The notes under the pieces were generated by a model. It saw only the letters and a list, made by a program, of their open reading frames with translations, was not told the origin of the DNA and made no database searches. A stretch of 64,000 nucleotides of DNA, from NCBI GenBank assembly GCA_020692355.1, contig JAIMKP010000013.1, forward strand, positions 1 to 64,000. Direction: 5' to 3'. Position numbers and translations under genes: made by a program. The DNA is from Desulfosporosinus sp. GTDB lineage: Bacteria; Bacillota; Desulfitobacteriia; Desulfitobacteriales; Desulfitobacteriaceae. Below, piece after piece: positions 52,643 through 61,236 of this stretch (positions are counted from its first letter, which is position 1; each line of letters opens with the position of its first letter).

Positions 52643-52740
52643 TCTATCCTCCTGGGATATTCAACTTATTACAACTAGTTTTTGGTCATTTTATTGACGA
52701 ACCACACGGTTGCGCCCACAGCCATATTTCACTATTGAAG

Positions 52741-53082
52741 TTAGAAATCGTCTCTGACACTAAAGTGAGCCTTTTGAAGAATTTGGGCTAAATACTCGGG
52801 CGGAGTCGTGGCCACTTCCCGGTACATCTTCTGGGTGTAGAGATGATGGATTTGAGGAAACTCACAGTTAAAGAGCTTGCGCAGCTTAGCACCGGAATCA
52901 TCGGCATCGACCAGAAGATAGACTTCTTTGTCATGCAATAAGTTTATGAACTCATCTAGGCGCGCATGGCTCAATGTCCCATAGGTACAGGTTATTGCCA
53001 CCGGTTCAGCAAGAACCTGCAGAAGTTTTTCTTTGTCGGTTTTACCTTCAACGACAATGACCCTATCGCCTGCTTCGTTCAC
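52741..53082 (-). CDS. TOPRIM-domain protein (RNase M5-like)
   Basis: 113 residues made of one TOPRIM fold: VIVVEGKTDKEKLL (catalytic Glu) and YLLVDADDSGAKLRK (DxD). It resembles the small stand-alone TOPRIM proteins such as B. subtilis YusF, relatives of RNase M5 and primase TOPRIM. GTG at 53082 follows CGAGGTGAG. It would be a nuclease or phosphotransfer domain of unestablished target. Confidence 0.85.
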   Translation of the reverse strand: MNEAGDRVIVVEGKTDKEKLLQVLAEPVAITCTYGTLSHARLDEFINLLHDKEVYLLVDADDSGAKLRKLFNCEFPQIHHLYTQKMYREVATTPPEYLAQILQKAHFSVRDDF

Positions 53083-53228
53083 AGCTCACCTCGAAAGTCT
53101 TGACTCACCTTAGCCATCACAGGAATTACATCTCACCGTGCGAGAGTATAATTACAACTTTAAGAATGTCGAATTATAAAAGAAACCGGAGGTTCCAGGA
53201 ACCTGTACGGAACAGGGAAATCGGTAAA

Positions 53229-53570
53229 CTACTCTTGACATAGCGTTTGGAGTTTCAATTCGACTTCCCGAAGTACTTCTTCGGGCGATTTATAAGCAAA
53301 TTTCGCAAATCGACCTATCCAATCAAGATTTCTGATCTGATCGGCCAGAATAACACCTTCTATCGGAAGTCCATCTGGTAATTTTACTTCAAATGGATAC
53401 CCCTTAATCTTACTTGTTATCGGACAAAATAATGCTAATCCTGTTTTCTGGTTATATTCTATAGGCGATAATACTAGGGCAGGTCGTTCGCCAGCTTGCT
53501 CATGCCCAACCTGTGGGCTGAATTGTAGCCATACCACATCTCCCTTGTCTGGAATATAGTTAGTTACCAT
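53229..53570 (-). CDS. mazF: MazF-family mRNA interferase toxin
   Basis: 113-residue endoribonuclease toxin, strikingly close to the E. coli MazF pattern: YIPDKGDVVWLQFSPQVGHEQAGERPALVLSP (in two blocks), TSKIKGYPFEVKLP and ADQIRNLDWIGR. The Arg of GERPA and the Thr of PITSK form the known active site. Its ATG overlaps the antitoxin stop by 7 bp. Confidence 0.94.
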   Translation of the reverse strand: MVTNYIPDKGDVVWLQFSPQVGHEQAGERPALVLSPIEYNQKTGLALFCPITSKIKGYPFEVKLPDGLPIEGVILADQIRNLDWIGRFAKFAYKSPEEVLREVELKLQTLCQE

Positions 53571-53797
53571 TCCTCCTTCCCCACTCGTGTTCCGGTTTGA
53601 ATTTCTCCATGAAGATTTTCTGGGGTTATTTGATCCAGAAGTTCTTTTAGGGAATAAGCCCTAGGTTTAATTGTTATTGATCCGTCCACAATTTTTATTT
53701 CAACAGGAGTGCCGTTTTTAATACCAATTTCCTTGGCTGCATATTGGGGAATGTGAAGACCTAAACCATTGCCCCATTTTGTAATTGTTGCGATCAT
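53564..53797 (-). CDS. mazE: MazE-family antitoxin
   Basis: 77 residues from ATG 53797 after AAGGGGG. The AbrB/MazE swapped-hairpin start TITKWGNGLGLHIPQYAAKE and the acidic C-terminal tail (LLDQITPENLHGE) that blocks MazF are plain. Antitoxin-first order with mazF, as usual. Confidence 0.92.
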   Translation of the reverse strand: MIATITKWGNGLGLHIPQYAAKEIGIKNGTPVEIKIVDGSITIKPRAYSLKELLDQITPENLHGEIQTGTRVGKEEW

Positions 53798-53816
53798 CCT
53801 AAAACCCCCTTTTGCA

Positions 53817-53833
53817 TATATACATAGTATATA
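53817..53833 (-). promoter_or_regulatory. Palindrome upstream of mazE
   Basis: TATATAC-ATA-GTATATA, a perfect 17-bp palindrome 20 bp before the mazE start codon, is a good candidate operator for MazE/MazEF autorepression and overlaps the likely -10 region. Confidence 0.6.
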
Positions 53834-53854
53834 CAACCCAGTGTTTTTTAGCAA

Positions 53855-53953
53855 CTACACTTTTTTAGATCCAGCGTCATAATTCTTGAGGCTAGTTATT
53901 CTGTTCAGTTTATCATACTCATACGCAGAGTGAATGCCATTCGTTACAACCAC
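53855..53953 (-). pseudogene. RHS/YD-repeat fragment
   Basis: The 3' end of an open frame reads VVTNGIHSAYEYDKLNRITSL then KNYDAGSKK, one YD (RHS) repeat unit with the Y-x-Y-D-x-x-N-R core. RHS proteins carry dozens of these; nothing else of one is present. It is a leftover next to the mazEF pair, perhaps from an RHS toxin gene. Confidence 0.6.
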
Positions 53954-53991
53954 AAGCTTTAGATGATAGTGTCCCGGCCAGATATCGAAAA

Positions 53992-54921
53992 CTATCGAAG
54001 ATATAAATACCGCTCCATGCTTTTCACATAGGGGGACCATTCCTCTTCCGGGTGGTGTTCCCGCGCCTGTTTGAACTGCCAAAGTTCGGCTTCCAAGGCA
54101 TCCGCATAATGGACGATCACGGCCTCAATGCATTTGGGGCGGCGAGGTGACTGCCACTCATAACGTCCATGATGGCTGGTCAGGATGTGTAAGAGTTTAA
54201 GCCGCCGTTCGGGCGAAAAGGTGGAGATTTGTGCCATTTCCCGGCTTAGCATTTCGACGCCCATAATGATGTGACCCAGCAAGCGCCCATCCGTGGTGTA
54301 TTGAATGCCCTTGTCATAAGCGTATTCCTGGATCTTACCCAGGTCATGGAGCAGAGCTCCGGCCAGCACAAGCTCACGGTCGGCTTCAGGATAATTCCCT
54401 GTTAAGGTGAGAGCGAGTTCGGCAACTTTTAAGCTATGCTCCCAAAGGCCTCGGAGATAAGCTTGGTGGACTTTGACCGCTGCAGGAGCCGAGCGATAGG
54501 CTTTCCCCCATTCGGGATGGGAGAGTATGCGTCCTAGGAGTTCCTGTAATTCTGGATCCTTAATTTCCCCTAAAAGCCGGAGCAGGCGTTCCTCCAATTG
54601 TTCCTCGGTGAAGGGAGAACTGGGCAAAAGCACTTCCCACTGAATTTCCTCAGGTGATAACGGCTGGAGGCTCTCGATGCTGAGTTCTAGATTTCCTCTG
54701 TACTCCGAGCAGCTGGCTGTTACCCAAAAAACAGCATGGGTATTGAGCCATTCGATGTGTTGCGGCTCGACCTCCCAAATCTTAGCACTGAGAGAGAGGC
54801 TTGCGTCCTGGCAGGTAAGGACGATGAAGGAGCCGGTTTTCTGGCGGAAAGGCGACTCCCTCCATTCTGTCACCAGTACGGTGCCGATAAAACGCCCATT
54901 CGCTTGGCAGTCTTTTAACAT
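53992..54921 (-). CDS. yhaM: YhaM-family 3'-5' exoribonuclease
   Basis: 309 residues from ATG 54921 (AGGGGGG upstream). An N-terminal OB-fold (about 10-100) is followed by an HD domain: HSLKVAELAL, ALLHDLGKIQEY with the HD pair, and HILTSHHGRYEW, then IVHYADALEAE. It fits the YhaM/KREPA2-type oligoribonuclease of Firmicutes that degrades single-stranded RNA or DNA. Two WYL regulators on the same strand lie upstream. Confidence 0.9.
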   Translation of the reverse strand: MLKDCQANGRFIGTVLVTEWRESPFRQKTGSFIVLTCQDASLSLSAKIWEVEPQHIEWLNTHAVFWVTASCSEYRGNLELSIESLQPLSPEEIQWEVLLPSSPFTEEQLEERLLRLLGEIKDPELQELLGRILSHPEWGKAYRSAPAAVKVHQAYLRGLWEHSLKVAELALTLTGNYPEADRELVLAGALLHDLGKIQEYAYDKGIQYTTDGRLLGHIIMGVEMLSREMAQISTFSPERRLKLLHILTSHHGRYEWQSPRRPKCIEAVIVHYADALEAELWQFKQAREHHPEEEWSPYVKSMERYLYLR

Positions 54922-55121
54922 CAGTTTAACCCCCCTGAACAATTATCGATCGTTTCTAGGTTTTTGCTTTCTTACTCTAGTCTAGTATTGATATCAGTAT
55001 AGCAAGATTTAGAGACAAATGGTTGAAGAATATAGAATGCCCACTTGTAAAAGTAGGCATCTGAAACGGGGATAACGCAGGTGACGTATTACTAACGTTA
55101 TTACACATCATCAAGCAGCAC

Positions 55122-56132
55122 CTATTCAGCTTTATTTGAATACCGAGCCACGGCTTCCTGCAGGCGTTTCTTCATCTCTTGCCTCAGTTCGGGCGGTTCG
55201 AGAATTTCTGCTGCAGAACCAAATCCCAAGAGCCAAGCTATAAATTCATTTTTACCGATAATGTAGTCTTCGAAGATCAAATATCCCTCTTCTTCCCGGA
55301 GTGACGCCTGGCGGTGAGCAACATCTTTGCGCACTTTGGCGAACGTCTGAGCCCGATCGGCAAAGCGGACCTTGATGTTGAATCCTTCCCCGTACTCCAT
55401 CCCCCAGCGCGGCTTAAACCATTCCTTGAGCGAAAAGTCTTCTGGATAAACATAGCGTCGTCCGCTCAGATTGACCTCCTTAAGCTTGAACAATCCGTAG
55501 GTCTTGATCACTTCTTCATGGCGGGCAACCAGATACCAGGTGCGCAAGCGGGAGTAATAGACTAGGCCCAATGGATCCACGATGCTGGTTTTGCCCTTGA
55601 ACAAAATTTCAATCGTTTGTGAGCGGAGCAATGCAGCTTCCAGTTTGAGCACGAGATTTTGATCCATAGGCAGAGGCTCCATGTTTCCCTTAATATAAAA
55701 TAAGCGGTTTGGCGGCAAAGGAATATGGCCGAGGAGCTTCTGTTTGATCCTGCGGCTGAGTGTACTGTCTTGGGGTTGGAAGTCAAGAAGATGGATAAGG
55801 TTAATGGCATCTTCAGGAGTGAGATGAATCAGCGGATTGCCACTACGGGGCGCAATGAACCAGCGTTCGTCTGACCGAAACCGTTCTTCGTCATGATCTT
55901 CATCTCTGCCGTCCGGCGACAGCATAGCATCCTCGCTGTGACGCTCGAAACTCTCGCCATCACGCTCGCTATAGATGGGGAGATTCTGGCCGGAGTAGTA
56001 AATCGTGAAGAGGTCATCCTGAATGACTGGCCAAGGCACGCCGCAAAATTCAGCGAGTTCCGAACCCATAAGCCCCTCCGGGTTAGCTTCCAATAAGGCC
56101 AATATTTTCTCGAATCGTGCCAAAGAATCCAT
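55122..56132 (-). CDS. WYL-domain transcriptional regulator (second of a pair)
   Basis: 336 residues from ATG 56132, which shares one base with the stop of the preceding WYL gene (TGATG). An N-terminal HTH-like region (ILALLEANPEGLMGSELAEF) is followed by a WYL domain (IEILFKGKTSIVDPLGLVYY and RTWYLVARHEEVIKTYGLFK) and a WCX-type C-terminal extension with AEILEPPELRQEM. WYL proteins of the PafC type sense nucleic acid or nucleotides in DNA-damage response. The insert with a long acidic stretch (DAMLSPDGRDEDHDEERF) between HTH and WYL is unusual. Confidence 0.88.
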   Translation of the reverse strand: MDSLARFEKILALLEANPEGLMGSELAEFCGVPWPVIQDDLFTIYYSGQNLPIYSERDGESFERHSEDAMLSPDGRDEDHDEERFRSDERWFIAPRSGNPLIHLTPEDAINLIHLLDFQPQDSTLSRRIKQKLLGHIPLPPNRLFYIKGNMEPLPMDQNLVLKLEAALLRSQTIEILFKGKTSIVDPLGLVYYSRLRTWYLVARHEEVIKTYGLFKLKEVNLSGRRYVYPEDFSLKEWFKPRWGMEYGEGFNIKVRFADRAQTFAKVRKDVAHRQASLREEEGYLIFEDYIIGKNEFIAWLLGFGSAAEILEPPELRQEMKKRLQEAVARYSNKAE

Positions 56133-57307
56133 CAGCTGTTGTCCTCCCCGTAAAGAGCTACGGCGGCAGCCCATTCCCGTTCGACCATTCCCCTTAATTC
56201 AATCGGCTCAAGAACTTCCGCCGCCGGGCCAAAACGGCGCAGCCAAACCGCGAGTTCGGCAAGGCCAGCCACCTGATCCTGCATCAAGAGCACATCGCCC
56301 TCCTCTTGTATAAGACAGGTTGGTCGATTAGCTAATTCTTCTCTTACCCGCTGCCAAGTAGCGTAGTCATTGTAAAACCGGATCTTAACCGGCGTCAGGG
56401 GGCCGAGGTAGACTCCCCAAGCCTCTCTGTACCACGCCTCGAGATTAAATCCAGAGGGCGGTTCAAACCGCTCTTTCTGAATGTCTATCCCGAGCATGCG
56501 CTCAATGGCATAGGTTTTGATCTTGCCGTTTGCGGCGCGATCAACAGCTGCCAAATACCAATTGTCTAAAGCCCAATAATAGACAATCCCCAAGGGCTGA
56601 ACCTCGATTTCCTGGGCAGGCTCCTCCTTGCGGCGATAGAGCAAGCGCAGGACTCGTTTTTCCCGAGCGGCTTCTTCCAGGTGCCTGGCGTAGTAGGCCC
56701 GCCGGATATCTTGAACTGGGGTTCTCCCATGGACATAGACCAATCCCCTGCTTTCCATGGGTCCCATCAAGATGGGCTTAAGCTTTGCTTCTAAGGAGGC
56801 TAGGCCTTCCCGGCGCGGGGACAGGTTTTTTCCCACACTGAAAGCATCAAAAAGGAAATGTTTTTCCTCAGGGGTAAAGGAAAAGGCCGCAAGGATCGTG
56901 TCCTGGTTTAAGTAGACCCTTTCCCCTTTGCGTTGGACTAGGCCACGCTTTTCCAGACTTTTTAGGGCCCGTTCCACGGTCTTCGGAGTGACTTCTTCCC
57001 ACTGCGTGAAGATCCGGACAATTTCAGACAATAAGGCCCCATCTCTACCGATAAAACGCAGAATTTCCTCTTCACGCACGGTCGCATCCTTGATCGTGCT
57101 ATAAATTTCCCAACCTGATTGCCGCAGAAAGAAACGCCCCTCCCTATCTTGTGTGAAGCGATACTCTCGTGCTTCCAACTCGCGCAGATCGCGTTGCAGG
57201 GTTGCTACACTTGTAGATAAGACGCTGAGTAGCCCTTGCTTATCATACACCCAAGGATGTTTAGCCAGTATATAGATAAGCAGGCGTTGGCGGGCTTCTT
57301 TGTCCAA
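56132..57307 (-). CDS. WYL-domain transcriptional regulator (first of a pair)
   Basis: 391 residues from TTG 57307, six bases after GGGAGG. HTH segment LLSVLSTSVATLQRDLRELE, a second winged domain (about 80-130), a WYL core (RVLRLLYRRKEEPAQEIEVQ and DNWYLAAVDRAANGKIKTYA) and the WCX end EVLEPIELRGMVEREW. Overlaps the next WYL gene by one base, so the two are translated together, as in PafBC where a heterodimer acts. The target genes are unknown; the neighbouring nuclease yhaM is a possible one. Confidence 0.88.
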   Translation of the reverse strand: MDKEARQRLLIYILAKHPWVYDKQGLLSVLSTSVATLQRDLRELEAREYRFTQDREGRFFLRQSGWEIYSTIKDATVREEEILRFIGRDGALLSEIVRIFTQWEEVTPKTVERALKSLEKRGLVQRKGERVYLNQDTILAAFSFTPEEKHFLFDAFSVGKNLSPRREGLASLEAKLKPILMGPMESRGLVYVHGRTPVQDIRRAYYARHLEEAAREKRVLRLLYRRKEEPAQEIEVQPLGIVYYWALDNWYLAAVDRAANGKIKTYAIERMLGIDIQKERFEPPSGFNLEAWYREAWGVYLGPLTPVKIRFYNDYATWQRVREELANRPTCLIQEEGDVLLMQDQVAGLAELAVWLRRFGPAAEVLEPIELRGMVEREWAAAVALYGEDNS

Positions 57308-57374
57308 GTTGTTTCCTCCCATCACCTTACCTTACCTTAGATCACATGCTTTGAACTAAACCTTAAATCTCCTT

Positions 57375-57410
57375 CAAAAGAAGGTGCAATTGCTGGAGCA
57401 ACTGCACCTT
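57375..57410 (-). terminator. Terminator after the fadF-like gene
   Basis: AAGGTGCA/TGCACCTT and TTGCT/AGCAA arms (57381-57410, one mismatch, 2-nt loop) followed by CTTTTG on the minus strand. It ends the beta-oxidation operon. Confidence 0.85.
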
Positions 57411-57444
57411 AGTTAGACAAGTCCTTCAACTTCGTATTGACAGC

Positions 57445-59412
57445 TTACAGTGCTTGAGCCAAGATCTCGGCGATGTCGAGTGCGTTCGTCTTCTCCCCGG
57501 CCTCCCTGGCATTAATGCCATCGGTGATCATCGTCAGGCAGAAGGGACAAGCCGTACCGACCAGAGCGACACCAACCGCCAGAGCTTCGTCCGTGCGCAT
57601 TTCATTCATGCGCTCTCCTTCATGCTCTTCAAGCCACATCCGTCCGCCGCCGGCGCCACAGCAGAAACTCTTCTCTCCCGTGTGCTGCATTTCTACAAGT
57701 TCCAGTCCAACCTGACGCAGCAGTTCCCGAGGCGCGGTGTAAATCTGGTTGTATCGGCCCAAGTAGCAGGAATCGTGGTAAGTGACTCGTTTGCCGCCAA
57801 TCGAGGTGAGTTTGAGTTTCCCTTGGTCGATTAGGTGCTTGAAATAGGTGGTGTGGTGGATGACCTCGAAATTTCCACCGAGCTGCGGGTACTCGTTTTT
57901 GAGAACATTAAAGCAGTGCGGGCACTGAGTGATGATCGTCTTTACGCCATACCCGTTCATCACTTCAATGTTCTCCTGAGCAAGGCTTTGGAAGAGGTAT
58001 TCATTACCAAGCTTGCGCGCGGAGTCCCCGCAGCATTTCTCCGCATTGCCCAGGATAGCAAAATTCACTTGCGCCGCTTTTAATAAAGTGACCACTGCAG
58101 CTGATACTTTCTGATTGCGGGCATCAAAGGCCCCGGAACATCCAGGCCAATAAAGGATTTCGGCTTCTGGATTCTCTTCCAACGTCGGTACTCCCAAGGA
58201 TGTGAGGTGCTGAGCCCGATTGGTCCAGCCCACACCCCAGGGATTGCCATTGTTCTCCATATTGCGGAAGGCAAGCTGAGCTTCAGAGGGGAAGCGGCTT
58301 TCCATGAGGACAAGGTTACGACGCATGTCGATAGTTTTGTCCACATGTTCGATAAACACAGGACATTGCTGTTCACAGGAACGGCACGTTGTGCAGGCCC
58401 AGAGATCCTCTTCTGGAATCACCTCGCCTATGAGGGCGCGTGCTTCTGTCAAGGCATGCCCTTCCTCTTCCATCAGCAGGCGCATATCTTGAATGATGCG
58501 TTTGGGATTGAGATGCTTGCCGCTTAAATAGGCAGGACAGTTATCCTGGCAGCGTCCGCAACGCAGGCAGACATCGGTGTTGAAAAGGGCTTTCCAAGAG
58601 AGTTCTTTTAATTGGCTGACACCATAGGTTTCAATCGATTCATCCTCGAAGTTGATAAGATCGGGTACACCGATTGGACCACGCTTACGGAAAAACTGGT
58701 TGAGGGGGCCGAGCAGGATGTGAAAGAGCTTGGAATAGGGAAAGTAGCCAATGAATACCATCCCAAGCACGAGATGAAACCACCAGAGGAAACGATGCAA
58801 GGCTAAGAGCTGTGCCTCGCTGAACCAGGCCTTGAAGGGAACGGCGACCCATTGCCCGACAAAAGCCCAAGCAGCCCAGGGATCCGGCTCAACCGCCAAA
58901 CGTGCTCCTTCGATGAGAAAGCCTGTGAGGAGAACGAAGAAGATAAGAGCGAGCATGATGGCATCATCAGGCTTGTTATCCAACCGGTCGGGACGCAAAA
59001 TGTAGCGGCGGTAGGCAGCCATGAGTATTCCGATGATCGCCAATAAACCGAACAGATTGGCGGTGAGTTTAATAAACAAATACAGACCGCCATGGAAGAT
59101 TTGAAGACCAAAGTCTGCCTGCAGCGTGATCATCGCTGTGGCAAACGTCAGGAAGATGAATCCCCAGAAAATCGCAGCGTGCATAAGACCGGGATAGGCA
59201 TCTTTAAGAATGCGTTTATGCCCAACACCGTAGAGGAGGACATCCTTAATCCCTGGCCAGACTTCCCGCCAGCGGTTCTCGGGCTGGCCAATTTTCCATA
59301 ACTGCGCTCGGCGGTAAACGCCATAACTAAAGCTTAGTAAAGCCAAGGCAAAGAAGAGATAGAGCCAATAGTGCCCTTGGATATTCCAATAGACTTGTCG
59401 TGTGGCTTGCAT
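57445..59412 (-). CDS. fadF: FadF-like membrane Fe-S oxidoreductase
   Basis: 655 residues. The N-terminal 230 residues form a NarI-like cytochrome b region with about five spans and His pairs (for example LMHAAIFWGF and ALHRFLWWFHLVLG). Then come two [4Fe-4S] motifs, CLRCGRCQDNCP and CTTCRSCEQQCP, and two CCG domains (EKCCGDSARKLGN, SFCCGAGGGRMW) as in HdrD. The layout equals B. subtilis FadF, next to acyl-CoA genes, which would pass ETF electrons to menaquinone. ATG at 59412 follows AGGAGG. It is the last gene of a thiolase, dehydrogenase, ligase, FadF series. Confidence 0.92.
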   Translation of the reverse strand: MQATRQVYWNIQGHYWLYLFFALALLSFSYGVYRRAQLWKIGQPENRWREVWPGIKDVLLYGVGHKRILKDAYPGLMHAAIFWGFIFLTFATAMITLQADFGLQIFHGGLYLFIKLTANLFGLLAIIGILMAAYRRYILRPDRLDNKPDDAIMLALIFFVLLTGFLIEGARLAVEPDPWAAWAFVGQWVAVPFKAWFSEAQLLALHRFLWWFHLVLGMVFIGYFPYSKLFHILLGPLNQFFRKRGPIGVPDLINFEDESIETYGVSQLKELSWKALFNTDVCLRCGRCQDNCPAYLSGKHLNPKRIIQDMRLLMEEEGHALTEARALIGEVIPEEDLWACTTCRSCEQQCPVFIEHVDKTIDMRRNLVLMESRFPSEAQLAFRNMENNGNPWGVGWTNRAQHLTSLGVPTLEENPEAEILYWPGCSGAFDARNQKVSAAVVTLLKAAQVNFAILGNAEKCCGDSARKLGNEYLFQSLAQENIEVMNGYGVKTIITQCPHCFNVLKNEYPQLGGNFEVIHHTTYFKHLIDQGKLKLTSIGGKRVTYHDSCYLGRYNQIYTAPRELLRQVGLELVEMQHTGEKSFCCGAGGGRMWLEEHEGERMNEMRTDEALAVGVALVGTACPFCLTMITDGINAREAGEKTNALDIAEILAQAL

Positions 59413-59510
59413 GTTTTACGCCTCCTAAAGCAGAAATTTATGTGATATCTAAATACTCTTAATTCTGCACCTGAAGTCCTATCTCCTCCTTGTCCGGCTT
59501 AGATAAAAAT

Positions 59511-61190
59511 CTAGGGACGCTTGGTTTTCTCTTTTTCTTCCTCTTGGAGCTGGCGCTTTAAGACCTTGCCTATGATCGTCTTCGGCAGTTCCTTACGGAA
59601 TTCGATTTGGCGCGGGACTTTGTAGGCGGCCAATTTGCTGCGGGAGAATTTGATGATCTCTTCCGTGCTCGCCTCTTGACCCGGCTTCAGTACCAGGTAA
59701 GCTTTAACCGTTTCCCCACGGTAAGTATCCGCCACACCGGTGACCGCAACCTCTTGGATTGCGGGATGCTGGTAAAGGACTTCTTCCACTTCACGCGGAT
59801 AGATATTAAATCCGCCGGCAATGATAATGTCCTTTTTCCGATCCACGATCGAGAAATACCCGTCTGCACTCATTTGCGCGATATCCCCGGTATAGAGCCA
59901 TCCCTCTTTCAAAGCCGATGCGGTGGCTTCCGGGCGGTTCCAGTACCCAGCCATGACTTGAGGGCCTTTGACCGCCAACTCCCCCACTTCTCCGACCGGA
60001 AGTTCCTCTTGGGTGTTGGGATCCACAATTTTCACCTCGGTATCTGGCATGGGTAGGCCAATGGTGCCGTTGCGGCGTAGGGAATCAACCAAAGGATTGC
60101 AGTGGGTGACCGGAGACGACTCAGAGAGCCCATACCCCTCAACCAACTTCCCTCCTGTCAAACGTTCAAAGGTCTGCTGAACTTCCAAAGGCAATGCCGC
60201 CGAGCCGCTGATACAAGAACGGATGGAAGAAATCTTATAGCGGGCGACGTCCGGAAAGTTAATAATCCCCACATACATGGTCGGTGCACCGGGAAAAAAG
60301 GAGGGCTGGTATTTCTTAATCGTTTCCAATGCCATCTTTACTTCGAATTTTGGCAAGATTATGAGTTCAGCCGCTAAGGCGATACCAACATTCATGGCCA
60401 CCGTCATGCCGTAGACATGGAAAAAAGGCAGGGCGCAGAGCATTTTTTCGTGCCCGCGCTTTCCGTCAAGCATCCAGGTCATGACTTGGTAAGTGTTTGC
60501 CATCAGATTTCGATGGGTGAGCATGGCCCCCTTGGGCACCCCTGTGGTTCCGCCGGTGTACTGCAGGAGTGCCAAATCTTCGGGCTTGACCTCCACCTCT
60601 GGTGGTTCACCATGTCCAAGGCGTAGGAAGTCTTTCCAACGCAAAACTCCCGGGGCAGTGGGAACGTCCAGAGACTTCCCATCCTTTTTCATGCGTTGCA
60701 TATAGACCCAATTTATGGGGAACGGCATATACTCTTGTAAACCAGTAAAAATAGCATGTTTCAAAGGCGTATTGGGCATCACTTTCAAGATTCTAGGATG
60801 CAGGGCATCTAAGGCTACAATGGTTTCGGCACCGGAATCCTGAAGTTGGAACTCCAATTCCCGTTCGACATAAAGCGGGTTATTTTGAACCACGACAGCC
60901 CCGATCAGGAGTGCGCCAAAATAAGCAATGACGGCCTGCGGACAGTTGGGCATCATCAAGGCAACCCGGTCCCCCTTTTTCACGCCAAGGCTGGCGAGAG
61001 CGGAGGCAAACTGGTTCACCTCTTGCCATAGTTTCGCATAAGTCAGTTTCGCACCGAAAAAGATGGTCACCGTCTGTTGCGGAAAATCTTTTACCGCTGT
61101 GTAAAGAAGATGGGTTAGCGGCGCATCCGGATAGTCAAGATGGGGGCTAACCTGCGGAGGATAATGCTTGAGCCATGGTTTATTTTCCAT
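59511..61190 (-). CDS. fadD: Long-chain fatty acid--CoA ligase
   Basis: AMP-forming adenylating enzyme of 559 residues. A3-type P-loop LLQYTGGTTGVPKGAML, later SGSAALPLEVQQTFE, YGLSESSPVTHCNP, the A7 region LYTGDIAQMSADGYFSIVDR in two blocks, and the catalytic lysine in PKTIIGKVLKRQL. I chose ATG 61190 after GGAGGG; the longer frame start at 61298 would overlap the acyl-CoA dehydrogenase end. It activates fatty acids for the beta-oxidation genes around it. Confidence 0.93.
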   Translation of the reverse strand: MENKPWLKHYPPQVSPHLDYPDAPLTHLLYTAVKDFPQQTVTIFFGAKLTYAKLWQEVNQFASALASLGVKKGDRVALMMPNCPQAVIAYFGALLIGAVVVQNNPLYVERELEFQLQDSGAETIVALDALHPRILKVMPNTPLKHAIFTGLQEYMPFPINWVYMQRMKKDGKSLDVPTAPGVLRWKDFLRLGHGEPPEVEVKPEDLALLQYTGGTTGVPKGAMLTHRNLMANTYQVMTWMLDGKRGHEKMLCALPFFHVYGMTVAMNVGIALAAELIILPKFEVKMALETIKKYQPSFFPGAPTMYVGIINFPDVARYKISSIRSCISGSAALPLEVQQTFERLTGGKLVEGYGLSESSPVTHCNPLVDSLRRNGTIGLPMPDTEVKIVDPNTQEELPVGEVGELAVKGPQVMAGYWNRPEATASALKEGWLYTGDIAQMSADGYFSIVDRKKDIIIAGGFNIYPREVEEVLYQHPAIQEVAVTGVADTYRGETVKAYLVLKPGQEASTEEIIKFSRSKLAAYKVPRQIEFRKELPKTIIGKVLKRQLQEEEKEKTKRP

Positions 61191-61236
61191 TGTTTTGTTT
61201 CCCTCCACTCTGTGCATCGTACTCGGAATGAGTGCG

